A DNA stretch of 64,000 bases from Mycoplasma_N cavipharyngis (GTDB lineage: Bacteria; Bacillota_I; Bacilli_A; Mycoplasmatales; Mycoplasmoidaceae): assembly GCF_042984175.1 (NCBI RefSeq), contig NZ_CP155569.1, positions 682,001 through 746,000 on the forward strand, in the 5' to 3' direction. Within the stretch, counting starts at the first letter, position 1. The number at the start of each line of letters is the position of its first letter. The position numbers and the translations under genes are program-made. This document shows positions 1 to 10,256 of the stretch, piece after piece. The notes beneath the pieces were generated by a model. That model made no database searches. It was not told the DNA's origin and was given only the letters and a program-made list of their open reading frames with translations.

Positions 1-1
1 T

Positions 2-397
2 CATTTAAGTCAAATGATTGCTGGTTTTTATTATGATCCTTGAGTTATGTTCCAAATTTTAGGTTCTATAATTTTATGAATTAATCCACAATATCACAAT
101 CAAATTAAGCCATTAATATTTGGTGGAGGTATGAGTTATTTAAAAGCAAACCAATTTTATGCTTTTAATTATCCTGAAAATTTAGCAGCAGGAACTCAAA
201 ACGAATTAATCAATTTAATCTTATCTGATTTATTAAAAATCTATTATGATTATAGTGATATAATTCAAAAAAAATTAATCAATTTCACCAATAACCAAAA
301 AGACTTTTCTAATCAACAAACTAAAAATCGTTTTGTTTATTACACTAGTTCAAATAAGGATATTAAAATTTTGAATTTTAATGCTGATGACATTTAA
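2..397 (+). CDS. NifS/SufS-like cysteine desulfurase, C-terminal part, apparently degenerate
   Basis: The gene enters from the left edge. Read with TGA as Trp, the fragment aligns with the middle of SufS/NifS: an ILGSIILW stretch at the PLP-lysine loop, an IFGGGM motif and an LAAGTQN motif (family RFEAGTPN). Two things are odd. The position of the PLP-binding lysine (family HKxxGP) reads Gln in my alignment, and the protein stops about 70 residues early, so the loop with the catalytic cysteine is absent. A NifU-like scaffold gene follows after 10 bases, as expected for a Fe-S operon. The family assignment rests on motif order, not on a search. The protein may be inactive or have another role. 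Confidence 0.6.
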
Positions 398-407
398 TTG
401 AATTGAT

Positions 408-827
408 ATGAACGATTATCGCTCTCAAATTTTAACTCTTTATAAAAATCCACAATTTCGTTCTGAATTTTTAAAATCGAATTTTCATCATTTTGAGGGT
501 CGTGGATTAGTTTGTGATGAAAATTTAATTATTGGTTTAAAAATTGAACAAGAACACATTGTTGATGCCTATTTTTATGGTGAAGTTTTATGTATTTTTA
601 CAACTTCTGTTAGTGAAAAATTAATCTCATTAATTATTAATAAATCAATCAATGAAGCATTAGTTGTTGTTAATAATTTTAAAATGTTTTTAGAAAATAA
701 AAAATATAACAAATCATTATTAGCCGATTTAATTATTTTTAGTGATTTAATTACATCAGTTCAAATTAATTGTGGTTTATTACCAGTTCAAGTTTTAATT
801 AAAGGATTAACTACTAAATGAAATTAA
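408..827 (+). CDS. NifU/SufU-like iron-sulfur cluster scaffold protein
   Basis: This 139-residue protein resembles the SufU/IscU scaffold on which Fe-S clusters are built from desulfurase-derived sulfur. Three cysteines fall where the family has its ligands: GLVCDEN (family NPxCGD), EVLCIFTTS (family GxGCxIS) and INCGLLP near the C-terminus (family KCALLxW). The Asp after the first Cys is kept but the Gly is missing. The TGA at 819-821 is Trp, so the true stop is TAA at 825-827, and the gene overlaps nfo by 10 bases. It is translationally coupled to the desulfurase-like gene upstream. Function is inferred from the cysteine pattern and the neighbour. Confidence 0.72.
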
Positions 828-1729
828 TTTTAGGTTCTCATGTTTCTATGAGTAAAAAGAATCATTATTTTCTTGGCGCTGTTGAAGAGATGTTAAGTTA
901 TGATGCTAATACATTAATGATTTATACAGGACCACCACAAAATACTAAACGTGTTGACATCAAAACAATGGAAGTTGAAACAGGCACAAAGAAAGCTCAA
1001 GAACATCAAATTGATATATCAAACTTTGTGATTCATGCTCCTTATATTATTAATTTAGCAACTTATAAAGAAGAAGCACGGAAATTTGCCATTGATTTTT
1101 TAATTGAAGAAATAAAAAGAGCAGCATTTATTGGCATTAATAAAGTTGTTTTGCATCCAGGATCTTTTATTGGACAAACTTTAATTTCTGGATTAAATCA
1201 TTTAATTGATTCTCTAAATCAAGTTTTAGCAAAAACCGAACATTTAAATGTCTATCTTTGTTTAGAAACTATGGCTGGTAAGGGAAATGAAATTGGTCGC
1301 ACTTTTGAAGAATTAGCAGCAATTATTAAAGGTTGTAATCATCATCAATTATTAGGAATTTGTTTTGATACTTGTCATGTTCATGATGCAGGTTATAATT
1401 TAAAAGAAAAAGCGCAATTAATCGAAAAATTTGATCGTATCTTAGGATTAGATCGCTTAAAAGTTTTACATATTAATGATTCTAAAAATTTAATTGGTTC
1501 ACATAAAGACCGACATGAAAATATTGGTTATGGTATGATTGGTTTTGAAACATTACTTGATTGAATTTATGAACCAAAATTTGCTCATTTACCTAAAATT
1601 TTAGAAACACCATACATTAATATTCCTAGTTCAAATAATAAAAAAGAATTCATTAGTATTGCACCATATAAAGATGAAATTGAATTAATCAGGAATAGAA
1701 AATGAATAAAAAAATATCCAGAAAAATAA
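818..1729 (+). CDS. nfo: Endonuclease IV (AP endonuclease)
   Basis: This 303-residue protein is a full-length class II AP endonuclease, which cuts DNA 5' of abasic sites in base-excision repair. It begins LILGSHVSM and carries the metal-binding motifs of the family: FVIHAPY, VVLHPGS, LCLETMAGKG, GICFDTCHVHDAGY, LHINDSKN and HENIGYG, all in order. The His, Glu and Asp zinc ligands are present. TGA at 1562-1564 is Trp. The start overlaps the NifU-like gene, and the 3' end (TAA 1727-1729) overlaps fur by 28 bases in another frame. nfo next to fur matches the M. genitalium order as I recall it. Confidence 0.93.
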
Positions 1730-2244
1730 AAATTGGTTTTCCCCAACATTTTTGTGAAAGTCATATTCCTTCTAATCATAAAATTAATATTCAAGAAGCT
1801 AAAGATTTTTTGAATGATTCTGGTTTAAAAGTAACTAAAACTCGAGTTGATTTACTAGAAATTTTTGTTCAAAACCAAAATCATAATTTAACTTTTGCTA
1901 AAATTCTAAAATTTTTAAATCAAAAAAAGAATAATGTCAATGTTTCAAGTTTATATAACAACTTAAAAATTTTTTGTCGAATTGGAATTTTACGATCTAA
2001 TTTGAATTTATTAACTCATGAAACCACATTTGAATTATTACTAAATGCCGTTCCTCATATTCACGCATATATAATTAGTAGTGAAAAACAATTAGTGTTC
2101 AATATTGGTTGTGAGTTACATGATGCTATGATTGCACAATTTGAAAAAGAAAATTATATTGTTGAAGATTATTTAATTCAAGCAGTAATTCGTTCTAAAC
2201 CATCTAATCTTAATAATGACAAAGATCAAAAAAATAATAAATAG
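1702..2244 (+). CDS. fur: Fur-family transcriptional regulator
   Basis: This 180-residue protein has a winged-helix region typical of Fur (LKVTKTRVDLLEIF, then VSSLYNNLKIFCRIGIL, matching the VYRNLKxLxxxGLV recognition element), followed by LTHETTFEL and a dimerisation region. The metal region is reduced: PHIHAYII retains two His but the usual CxxC zinc pair after it is missing. Fur proteins repress metal-uptake genes when loaded with Fe, Zn or Mn; which metal acts here cannot be told. It is coupled to nfo by a 28-base overlap. The N-terminus has a basic extension of about 30 residues. Confidence 0.82.
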   Translation: MNKKISRKIKIGFPQHFCESHIPSNHKINIQEAKDFLNDSGLKVTKTRVDLLEIFVQNQNHNLTFAKILKFLNQKKNNVNVSSLYNNLKIFCRIGILRSNLNLLTHETTFELLLNAVPHIHAYIISSEKQLVFNIGCELHDAMIAQFEKENYIVEDYLIQAVIRSKPSNLNNDKDQKNNK

Positions 2245-2321
2245 TTACGATTTAATCAAAACAATAATTTTTTTAAATCATTAAGATAAAATTAATACTT
2301 CCAATAATAAAATTGATATTT

Positions 2322-2915
2322 ATGCATAATTATTCTAAAAATTTGCAATTATTTAAAAATTATATTGCAACTAAAGATCATAATCTTCTTAAAGAAGATA
2401 CAATTGCTGATTATTTTGATGATAAAACCAAAATTAAAAAAGCATTAAAAAATTTTTGAAAAACTAAAAAAAGCCCTTTTTATAAAGAGGCCTATTTTTA
2501 TTCTGTATATAGTAGTTTTATTTTAATTGCTTGAATTATTTTAAGTTTGATTGGTTTTAGTTTAATTGCTTATAATCCTAATAATGTTGTTTTCTTATCA
2601 ATTGGTATTGTTTTTGTTTTATTAGCCTTAATTAATAATTGGGTTTTTATTATTTTTAATTTAAAAAATAAACCAAGTTATTATTATGTTGTTTTAAATG
2701 ATACAAAAATCAAAACTAACTATAACACAATGTTGTGATTTTATGCTTTTGGTTTTACTAGTTTAATTGGTAAAGCGATTATGAGTGCAATTCAATCAGA
2801 AATGATTTTATTATTAGAAATTGAATCAGGAATGCCAATTGATTTAGATCACAAAAAAAATCAAGAAAATTTAGCAATTATTACCAATTATCCTAAATTC
2901 AAAAAAGACAATTAA
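2322..2915 (+). CDS. Small membrane protein of unknown function
   Basis: This 197-residue protein is not recognised. It has an acidic/basic soluble N-terminus of about 60 residues, two clear membrane segments (about residues 65-87 and 90-112), a short polar loop (KNKPSYYYVVLND), one further hydrophobic stretch near residue 140, and a charged C-terminus. Two TGA codons lie at Trp positions in the N-terminal half. It follows fur by 77 bases, so it may share the upstream transcript or have its own promoter. The position after nfo-fur recalls a conserved unknown of the pneumoniae group, but I cannot confirm homology. Confidence 0.75.
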
Positions 2916-3077
2916 TTGTTTGAAATTATTATTTAAATTTCAACTTTGAATTTCATCTTAAAAACTTTTTATTAATTTAATTTTTATTTAATATTTGTTT
3001 ATAATTACTTGTTAGTTGAGACTTATAAATTACAATTTCGATACTAAAAATTTAGCCAATTGGATGAAAAATTAACA

Positions 3078-4148
3078 ATGATTCCTTTTTGAAATAAGTA
3101 TTTTACAACAAAAATTGATCCATCTTATTCAGATAGTTTAAATTTATTTAAAACTACCATTTTGTTTTCAAAACGATCAAAATGGTTGTTTTTTGTTGCT
3201 TTTATTATTCCTTTGCTTATTTTTTTTATTAGTATTTCAGCAAGCGATCAGCAAGAATTTTTTATCGTTTTATTTCGTGTTTTTGCCATTTCTATTACTA
3301 TCATGCTAACAACAGTTGTTGCTTTTGAATTGAATAATACCAGTTTTTTTAAAAAAATTATTATTAGCACTGGTATTAAACGTTATCAAATGTTTATTCC
3401 TGGAATCGTTGTTTTTTTCTACCAATTAATTCAATTAGGCATTATTTTTGCTTATTTTAAAATTTATTTTATTATTAACAGTAATTTACCTGCTAATCAA
3501 TTACCTCAAGTTTTATCTTGAGATTATTTTTATACAATAATTGTGACTATGATTGTCTCAATTATGATCGGACTATTAATCGCTAATTTTTTTAAAATTA
3601 GAACAACCGCTTTTTCTTTTGCTTTATTTTTTTCTTTTTTAATTGTTTCTCTAACAATTTTTAATTTATATGTTACTAGTAAATTTTATTCGCAATTATC
3701 TTATATTACACCTTATAGATATTTAGCATTTTTAGAACGTGAATCTTTAAATCAAAATAATTTTTTAAATCTAACTGGTACTAGTATTTTTAATATTAAA
3801 ACTAATTATTATATTAGTCATCAAATTTTTGATCCTAGTTATACTGCAATTAGTCCTTCAGAAATTCCTAATTTTTCTAATAATTCTACTACTAATGCTT
3901 CTTCATCAGACAATCCTTGAATTAGCATTTTTTTAAATTTAAATGAGCAACTTCGTAATAATATTTTAAAAGATCTGCAAAATTGAAATTTAGAGAACAA
4001 TAGTGGTTCTAGTACAAAAAATGTTTTTCTTATTATTGCTAATTTGGATGAAAAGATTGTTAATCTAGTAATGCCTTGAGTTTTTATTGCGATTTTTATT
4101 GGTGGCATTTTTTTACTTGATCCATTGAAAACAAGAAAATATCAATAA
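3078..4148 (+). CDS. ABC-2 type permease subunit (first of a pair)
   Basis: This 356-residue protein has a short soluble N-terminus, six predicted membrane segments, and an extracellular insertion rich in Asn/Ser between the last two (NFSNNSTTNASS region). The start ATG at 3078 makes its N-terminus parallel that of the next gene (F-TTKID-YSD--NLFK), showing that the two are paralogues. Together with the downstream ATPase they form an exporter of the ABC-2 (DrrB/NatB-like) kind; the substrate is unknown. TGA is used as Trp at several places. Gene order permease-permease-ATPase with small gaps indicates one operon. Confidence 0.75.
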
Positions 4149-4170
4149 CTAATTTTTAATAAATTTAAAT

Positions 4171-5271
4171 ATGAATCTTCAAATAAAAATTCAACAATTT
4201 TTTCATAAATTTTTTACAACTAAAATTGATAGTCAATATTCAGACCGAATTAATTTATTTAAATGTTCTCTACTTTATATTAAAAAATCCAAAGCAATTT
4301 GGTTCATTTACTTAACTCCTTTAATACTATCAATTATTGGAATTGCAATTAATAACGATCAGAAGAGTCGGCAAGCAATAATTTTTTGAATTTTGTCAAT
4401 TTTAATTAGTTCGATTTGTTTACCATTATATTTAAGTGCAACAACAACTTTTCAATTAAACAGTACTAGTTTTTATAAAAAAATTTTAATTTTTACAGGA
4501 ATTAAACGTAGTTATAATTTAATGCCATGAATTATTGTCTTTCTTATAAATTTTAGTAACATTTTATTGCAAGTTGGTTATCAAAACCTTTTTTGATATA
4601 TTAGGTTTCACCAATGATTAAACATTGATTATTATGGCTTTTTTTATGGTGCTTTTTTAGCAATTAATTTATCAATTTTAATTGGTTTAACTTTAGCAAT
4701 TTGCATTCGCAGACAAATTACCCTTTATTTAGTTTCGATTTTTTTACCATGATTAATTATTGTATTAAGTAATGTTGTTTTATATGCTATTAGTGATTTT
4801 TATGCTAATTTTTCTTTTATTAATCCATTCAAATATGTTTTTTATTTAATTTCTGAATCATGAACTAATACTAAGCATATTAATTCGATTATGCAATCAT
4901 TACAAGTGCAACCATTAAATTTAATTCGTTCTAATATTTTTGATTTAAACACTCCTTGAATGATCTATAGTTTAAAATCATCTGCAGCTTTAAATATTAG
5001 TGAATTAGGTAATGTCAATAATCTTTCAGGTTTTGATTTTAATCAAATTATTAATAATATTCAAGATCAAAATCGGATTGATTTTTTCATGGAAATTTTT
5101 AAACAATCTGAAATTCCTGGTAATGCTAAAATTTTAAGTGATTTAAATCTTACAGTCATGGCTAATGCTCCAATTAAAATTGCTAATTTAGTTATGCCAT
5201 GAATTTTTAACATTGGTTTTTTAACTGCTTTATTAATTTTAGATCCTTTAAAACGAGGTCGTTATGAATAA
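4171..5271 (+). CDS. ABC-2 type permease subunit (second of a pair)
   Basis: This 366-residue paralogue of the preceding gene lies 22 bases downstream. It has the same plan: amphipathic N-terminus with FTTKID, six hydrophobic segments and a large outside loop before the last one, ending LLILDPLKRGRYE (the first subunit ends with a similar LLDPLKTRKYQ). The gene contains many TGA Trp codons. Its stop TAA at 5269-5271 overlaps the start of the ATPase gene by eight bases. The two permeases probably form a heterodimer in the plasma membrane. The substrate cannot be inferred from sequence. Confidence 0.75.
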
Positions 5272-6040
5272 CCAAGTTCCATTAATTGAACTGAAAAATA
5301 TTTCTAAAACTTATAAATTAAAAATACATAACTTATTAAATCAAGATTTAAGTTGAGCTGCTAAATTTAAAAAATTGTTTTTTGAAACTAAACAAGTTTT
5401 AATTAAAGATTTAAACTTAAAAATTTATTCTGGTGAACGAATTGCACTAATTGGTAATAATGGTGCTGGTAAATCAACTTTATCAAATATTATTTGTGGT
5501 TATCAAAAAGCAACTAGTGGTCAAATTATTCATAATTACACTTATAAAAAACATCCTAAAGAACGAATATCAATTCAATTTCAATCAGGTAGTTTTCCAG
5601 CTAATTTTTATGTTTATGATGTTTTAAATTTAACAAAAATATTTAGTAAAGAAGATGATGCTATTATTAGTAATTTATACAACTTATTAGAAATTGATAA
5701 AATTATAAATAAAAAAGTAAGATCATTATCAGGTGGTGAACAACAACGTTTAATTTTATATACGAGTTTAATTAGTGATCCATTGTTATTAATTTTGGAT
5801 GAATATTCTAATAATTTGGACTTAAAAAGTAAAGAAGAAGTAGGCAATTACTTAAGTGCTTTTTTAAAAGAGAGCAAAATTACTGTCTTAATTATTTCTC
5901 ATGATGCTAGTCAAATTTATCGTTTTGCTAATAAAATTTATTTAATGAAGAATGGTGAAATTATTGATCAGATTGATGATATTAAATCTAGTTTTCCATC
6001 AATCGAATCATTAAGACAATATATTGTGAAAAATATTTAG
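5264..6040 (+). CDS. ABC transporter ATP-binding protein
   Basis: This 258-residue nucleotide-binding domain energises the two permeases upstream. The start ATG lies inside the end of the second permease gene (5264). Walker A is GNNGAGKST, the signature is LSGGEQQR, Walker B is LLLILDEYSNNLD, and the switch His sits in VLIISHD. The second residue after the Walker B Glu is unusual (DEYSNN rather than DEPTxG), but the Glu itself is present. An N-terminal extension (about residues 20-40) precedes the core, as in ATPases of polysaccharide or teichoic-acid-type ABC-2 exporters; that resemblance is weak. Confidence 0.9.
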
Positions 6041-6116
6041 TTTGTGCTTGAAGCATCTTAGAAATTTATTTTTTACTAAATCAAACTTGTAATAATAATT
6101 ATTAATAACAATAAAA

Positions 6117-6157
6117 TTCCCCAAGATTATTCTAAAAAATAATCTTGGGGGGTTTTT
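6117..6157. terminator. Bidirectional hairpin terminator between the ABC exporter and ftsZ
   Basis: A perfect stem pairs CCCCAAGATTATT (6119-6131) with AATAATCTTGGGG (6139-6151) around a short A-rich loop, followed by GGTTTTTT on the plus strand. It ends the exporter operon on the plus strand and can also serve ftsZ, which ends at 6188 on the minus strand. Confidence 0.85.
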
Positions 6158-6187
6158 TAAACTAAATATTGATTTGAAAAATAGAGT

Positions 6188-7585
6188 TTAATTTTTAACT
6201 TTTGAATCACGATTTTGCATTGATTTAGTTTGAGAAAACATTTTAGTAATTGATTCAAAAATAAAATCTGTATCTTTATGTTGATGATTTTTTAAATTAA
6301 TTTCATGATGCTTATTATCAACTTTATTTACTGGTTTATAAACTATATTAGGATCTAATGATTCAACTTTTCTAGCATTAGTAACATTTTCTTGATTTCA
6401 TTCATGAACATTAGTTTTAGTGATCACTTTTTCATTGATCAGTTTTTGATTTTTAGGTTCAAACATAAACACATTAATTCGAATTTTTTGACTAATTTTA
6501 TTGTCATAAAAGCCAAAAATTCAATCACTTTCCTTAGGATTTTCAGTTGCTAAAAATCGATTTAGGTTTTTAGCAATTGCTTCACAAATTTTATTAGTTG
6601 CTTTAATTTGACCAAAATCAATTGAAATAATGTATTTATTAATTTTTCGATGTTCAATTTGATAAATTTTTAGTGCTTGATTTAATTTATCTTTTAATGT
6701 TTGAATGCTTGTTGAATTAACATCCATAGAATAAAAACAAAATTGTTTGCGTTCATTAATAATGCGAATAAATTCATTACTATCAATATTTTTGTATAAA
6801 TGTCCAGCAATATTAATAATTGATTCAAGACCATCAATTAATGAATCATTTGCAAAACGAAATGATTGCTCAGCAGTATAATCATTTTGATAAAAATAAT
6901 TATTGTTATAAACAGCAAATGAACTTGAATAATACTTAATTTGATTTAAAGCATCATCAAACTCATTAATTTTAATTTGTGAAACATATTGAGTGTGAGG
7001 ATAAAAAACTAAACTAATAACAGGAATATTTAAGTCTTTAGCTAATTTTGCAATAATTGGAGTAGCACCACTTCCAGTTCCTTTACCAATTCCAGCAACT
7101 AAAATTAATAAATCTAATCCTTTTAGTTGTTGAATAATTTTGTCTTGATACTTATAAACTAAATTTTTAACAACATTACGATCTAAACCTCCTGCTAATC
7201 TTTGATTAGCATTAGTTAATAACAACGTTTTAGTATATTTACTTAATTGTCTTAAATCTTCATAATTTGTATTAATTGCTAAATAATCAACGTTTTTATT
7301 AAAAATTAATTTTTTTTCTAAAAACTCTAATAAAACATTATTACCAGCATTGCCAATCCCAACAACTTTAATTTTAGCTCGTGAATAATAATAATTTTTT
7401 AGATGACGAATTTTTAAGTTATTTAAACGTTCATTCCTAAATTTAACTTGAATTTTATTAATACTTAAAAAGCGCAGTGAAGATAAAGTTTTTTTTGCTT
7501 TTCAAATAAAAACTGGTAATTTTGTTTTAGATAGTAATAATTTATTTAACTTATTAAATGCTAATAGTGAAAGTGTGTGGTTCAT
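6188..7585 (-). CDS. ftsZ: Cell division protein FtsZ (divergent)
   Basis: This 465-residue tubulin-like GTPase is last in the mraZ-rsmH-unknown-ftsZ division cluster. GTP-binding landmarks are VVGIGNAGNN (about residue 70; nucleotide loop 1) and AGIGKGTGSGATP (about residues 164-176), matching the tubulin signature GGGTGTG with substitutions. A basic N-terminal extension of about 65 residues precedes the GTPase core, and a long charged C-terminal tail (about 100 residues, ending in a KVKN-type basic end) follows it. ORF finding with the standard code truncates it at TGA 6521-6523, which is Trp. Start chosen at the first in-frame ATG (7585). The core is quite divergent from typical FtsZ, as in other mycoplasmas. 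Confidence 0.88.
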
Positions 7586-7652
7586 TTTAGTTGTTGAATG
7601 ATAAATTTTTAATTAATTTTGAATAATCTTAGTTATCTTTTTTAATCTTGTT

Positions 7653-8765
7653 TTAGATAGTGCTTTGTAATAATTTTTGGGTTTTTAAACGTTGTTTTTC
7701 AGTTTTTTGAATTTGGTTCTGATAATTTTGTCCTAGGAAAAAAGTAGCGATAATTGGATCATTGATTTGATAAATGTTATGGTTAAATTGTTGACAAACG
7801 TCTTTTAAACACATTCATTTACCAGCTAAATTTAAAAAATCATTTTTAAAAATTTGATAAATATATTCGTTTTTATAAAAAAAGATATTATCAATTCAAT
7901 TGATTTTTAATTCTTCTTGAAATGCTTTTAGTTTTTTATGAGAAATACTAATAATCATTTCATTAATTGCTTCTTTTAATGTTTTAATAAAAAATTCTAA
8001 AACTGTAAGTGGCTTATGATTAAAAAACAACATTAAGGAAACATTTTTTTCTATTTCAAATAGTGATCCTTTTTTTAATAAAGCAATTACTTGATCAATT
8101 TGAAAATCTTGATCTAATTGGTATGCTGTTTTTAATTTTTTGACTAAATATTGAACTAAATAATCACTACCATAAGAAATACTTTTAGTATTAATGATAT
8201 TTTGACCATAATAAAAATTATAAGTAATTTTTTTTCGCTCAAATTCAATTACAACATTGTATTTAGAATATTGTGAAAACACTTGACCAATTAATAATGC
8301 TGGAGTATAAATTTTAGAAATTTTTAAATGTAGTTTAGTAAATAAATTTTGGTATTTTTCAAATAAACTTTTATTAACAAAATAAGAATAAATAACTTTT
8401 TTATTTTCTTGAAGAAACTCATAATTTCTAATTTTAAAAAATTGGTTTTCATCAAATTTTTTTACATAATGATCAAATTTGTGATTAATTCAAACTTGTT
8501 CATTTAAGATGGGAATTTGAAATGGTAAAACTAAATTAATTTCTTGAAAATGATCAACTAAAACATTAGCACATAATAAATCATAATGTTGCTTAAAAGT
8601 AGTTGTTAGTTTTTCAACATCTAAAATTGTTGAATTACTAATAATTTGATCAGTTGCAAATTCCACAATATCTAAAATTTCATATTTATGAGTTGATAAA
8701 TTATAAAAATAAGCTGTTAAACTACTTTGCTCATTAGTTAAGTTAATTAATAAATTGATTTTCAT
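7653..8765 (-). CDS. Unknown protein between rsmH and ftsZ, possibly FtsA-like
   Basis: This 370-residue protein occupies the slot that holds an uncharacterised gene in M. genitalium (between mraW and ftsZ). I see no membrane segment. Alternating short beta-like and helical stretches, and a segment such as NVVIEFERKKITYNFYYGQNIINTKSISYG, would fit the second subdomain of an FtsA-type actin fold, which usually precedes FtsZ. No clean phosphate-binding loop is visible, so this is a hypothesis. The start ATG at 8765 lies three bases after the rsmH stop. TGA Trp codons occur near the middle and the end. Confidence 0.7.
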
Positions 8766-8768
8766 AAT

Positions 8769-9692
8769 TTAACGTTTTTTCACAACCCACATTTTAGTAC
8801 TACGAGCTCTTGGATTAGTAGCAATTTCTTGATCAGTAGGAATAATTGATTTTTTAGTAATTAATTCAAAAGGTCGTTCAAGACTAATTGGCAAATTTGC
8901 TAAATTAATTACACCCGTATTTGCTCTAATTCATTTTTTAATTAGTTTCTCTTCTAAAGAATGAAAAGTTAGAAAAATGATTACTCCTTTTGAATTAATA
9001 ATTTTTCCTAATTGATCTAAAACTAATTTAATGTTTTCAAGTTCTTGATTTAAATAAATTCTTAAAGCCTGAAAATATGTTTTGCAAGGATGTTTTTTTT
9101 GATATAGTGTTTTTTTAGCCACTGAATTTTTAATAATTGTTACTAATTGATCAGTTGTGGTAATTGGTGCAATTGCTTGATGTTTTAAAATCTTTCTTGC
9201 AACTTTTAAACTTTCTTGACATTCACCATATTTTTCAAAAATATGAGCTAATTCACCAACTGATAATTGATTCAATAAATCAGCTACTGTTGTTTTTTGG
9301 TTTAAATCCATACGCATATCTAATGGACCATTTTTCTGATAACTAAAACCACGTTTAAAATTATCTAATTGCGGTGATGAAACACCAAAATCAAATAAAA
9401 TACCATCAACTTGAAAAATTTTCAATTTAAATAAAATTGATTGTAAGTTTTTGAAATTACCATAAATCATTTGAAAACGATCATCAAGTGCTTCTAATCT
9501 TTCACCAACAGCAACTGCTTCTTGATCAATATCAAGAGCGATTAAACGACTTTTTTGATCAATTACTTCTAATAATGCTCTACTATGTCCTCCACGACCA
9601 AAAGTACAATCAACAAAAATGCCACTACCTTGATTTTTTCAAAAACTAACTACATCATCTTTTAAGATCGGAATATGAGTCAAGGAATTCAT
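8769..9692 (-). CDS. rsmH: 16S rRNA (cytosine-N4)-methyltransferase
   Basis: This 307-residue SAM-dependent enzyme methylates N4 of cytosine 1402 in 16S rRNA. Family motifs are present: HIPILKDDVV at the N-terminus, DCTFGRGGHSRALL (SAM loop), DGILFDFGVSSPQLD, RGFSYQKNGPLDMRMD and FLTFHSLEEKLIK (catalytic region). Full length for the family. Its ATG overlaps the mraZ stop by one base (TAATG), showing translational coupling. Also known as mraW. Confidence 0.95.
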
Positions 9693-10117
9693 TATGATAA
9701 ATTTTCACTAGCTGTTTCTAATGTATTAATGTTTTGTTTTTGAAATTCTGCATACTTAGATGCATCTCAAATTTCAATGACACTACCTAAACCAACTAAA
9801 CAAACTTCACGCTGAATTTCTGCTAACTGAATTAAATGATTAGGGATTAAAATCCTAAAGGCGCGATCAACAACTAAATTAGCAGCATTACCAAGAAATT
9901 TTCTTAACATTAAACGAGCATTTTTGTTTTTAAAATCTAAAAGACTTAACTCATTATTGTAATATTCTTGAAATTTTGCTAATGAACGCAACTCTAATGC
10001 ACCATCATAACCTTGAGAAATAACTACATCAGAAGAAAGCGTTGCACGTCATTTTGCAGGCAAAATTAAACGATTTTTATCATCTAAGTTAAAATAAAAC
10101 GTTCCTAAAAAATCCAT
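9692..10117 (-). CDS. mraZ: Transcriptional regulator MraZ
   Basis: This 141-residue protein has two AbrB-like SpoVT domains: the first begins FLGTFYFNLDDKNRLILPAKWR and the second contains LVVDRAFRILIPNHLIQLA. MraZ controls the division cluster it heads. The start at 10117 is supported by a GGAGG ribosome-binding site 13-17 bases upstream and by the conserved N-terminus. Three MraZ-type boxes lie directly upstream (10119-10144), so the gene is probably autoregulated. In E. coli MraZ is a repressor; a mycoplasma orthologue has been reported to act as an activator. Confidence 0.94.
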
Positions 10118-10118
10118 T

Positions 10119-10155
10119 GTCCCACTTTCCTCCATTTACTCCCATAATTTTAGCA
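10119..10155 (-). promoter_or_regulatory. mraZ promoter -10 element and three MraZ operator boxes
   Basis: On the minus strand, TGGGAG (10144-10139), TGGAGG (10134-10129) and TGGGAC (10124-10119) repeat with an exact 10-base period, the arrangement known for MraZ binding boxes. The middle box doubles as the Shine-Dalgarno sequence. Just upstream is an extended -10 candidate, TGCTAAAAT (10155-10147). Boxes therefore sit in the leader, between promoter and start codon. Confidence 0.65.
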
Positions 10156-10190
10156 TAAGGAAACACCAAAAAATGATTTTTTTCAATTGC

Positions 10191-10224
10191 AATAAAAAAA
10201 CTGCTTAAAAAAATCAGCAGTTTA
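10191..10224 (-). terminator. Terminator of the gmk-PP2C-PknB operon
   Basis: AAACTGCT (minus 10223-10216) pairs with AGCAGTTT (10205-10198), followed on the minus strand by a run of seven T. It lies 33 bases past the kinase stop codon. Confidence 0.8.
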
Positions 10225-10256
10225 ATAAAGCGATTGAAGGATAAATAAAAATTAAT

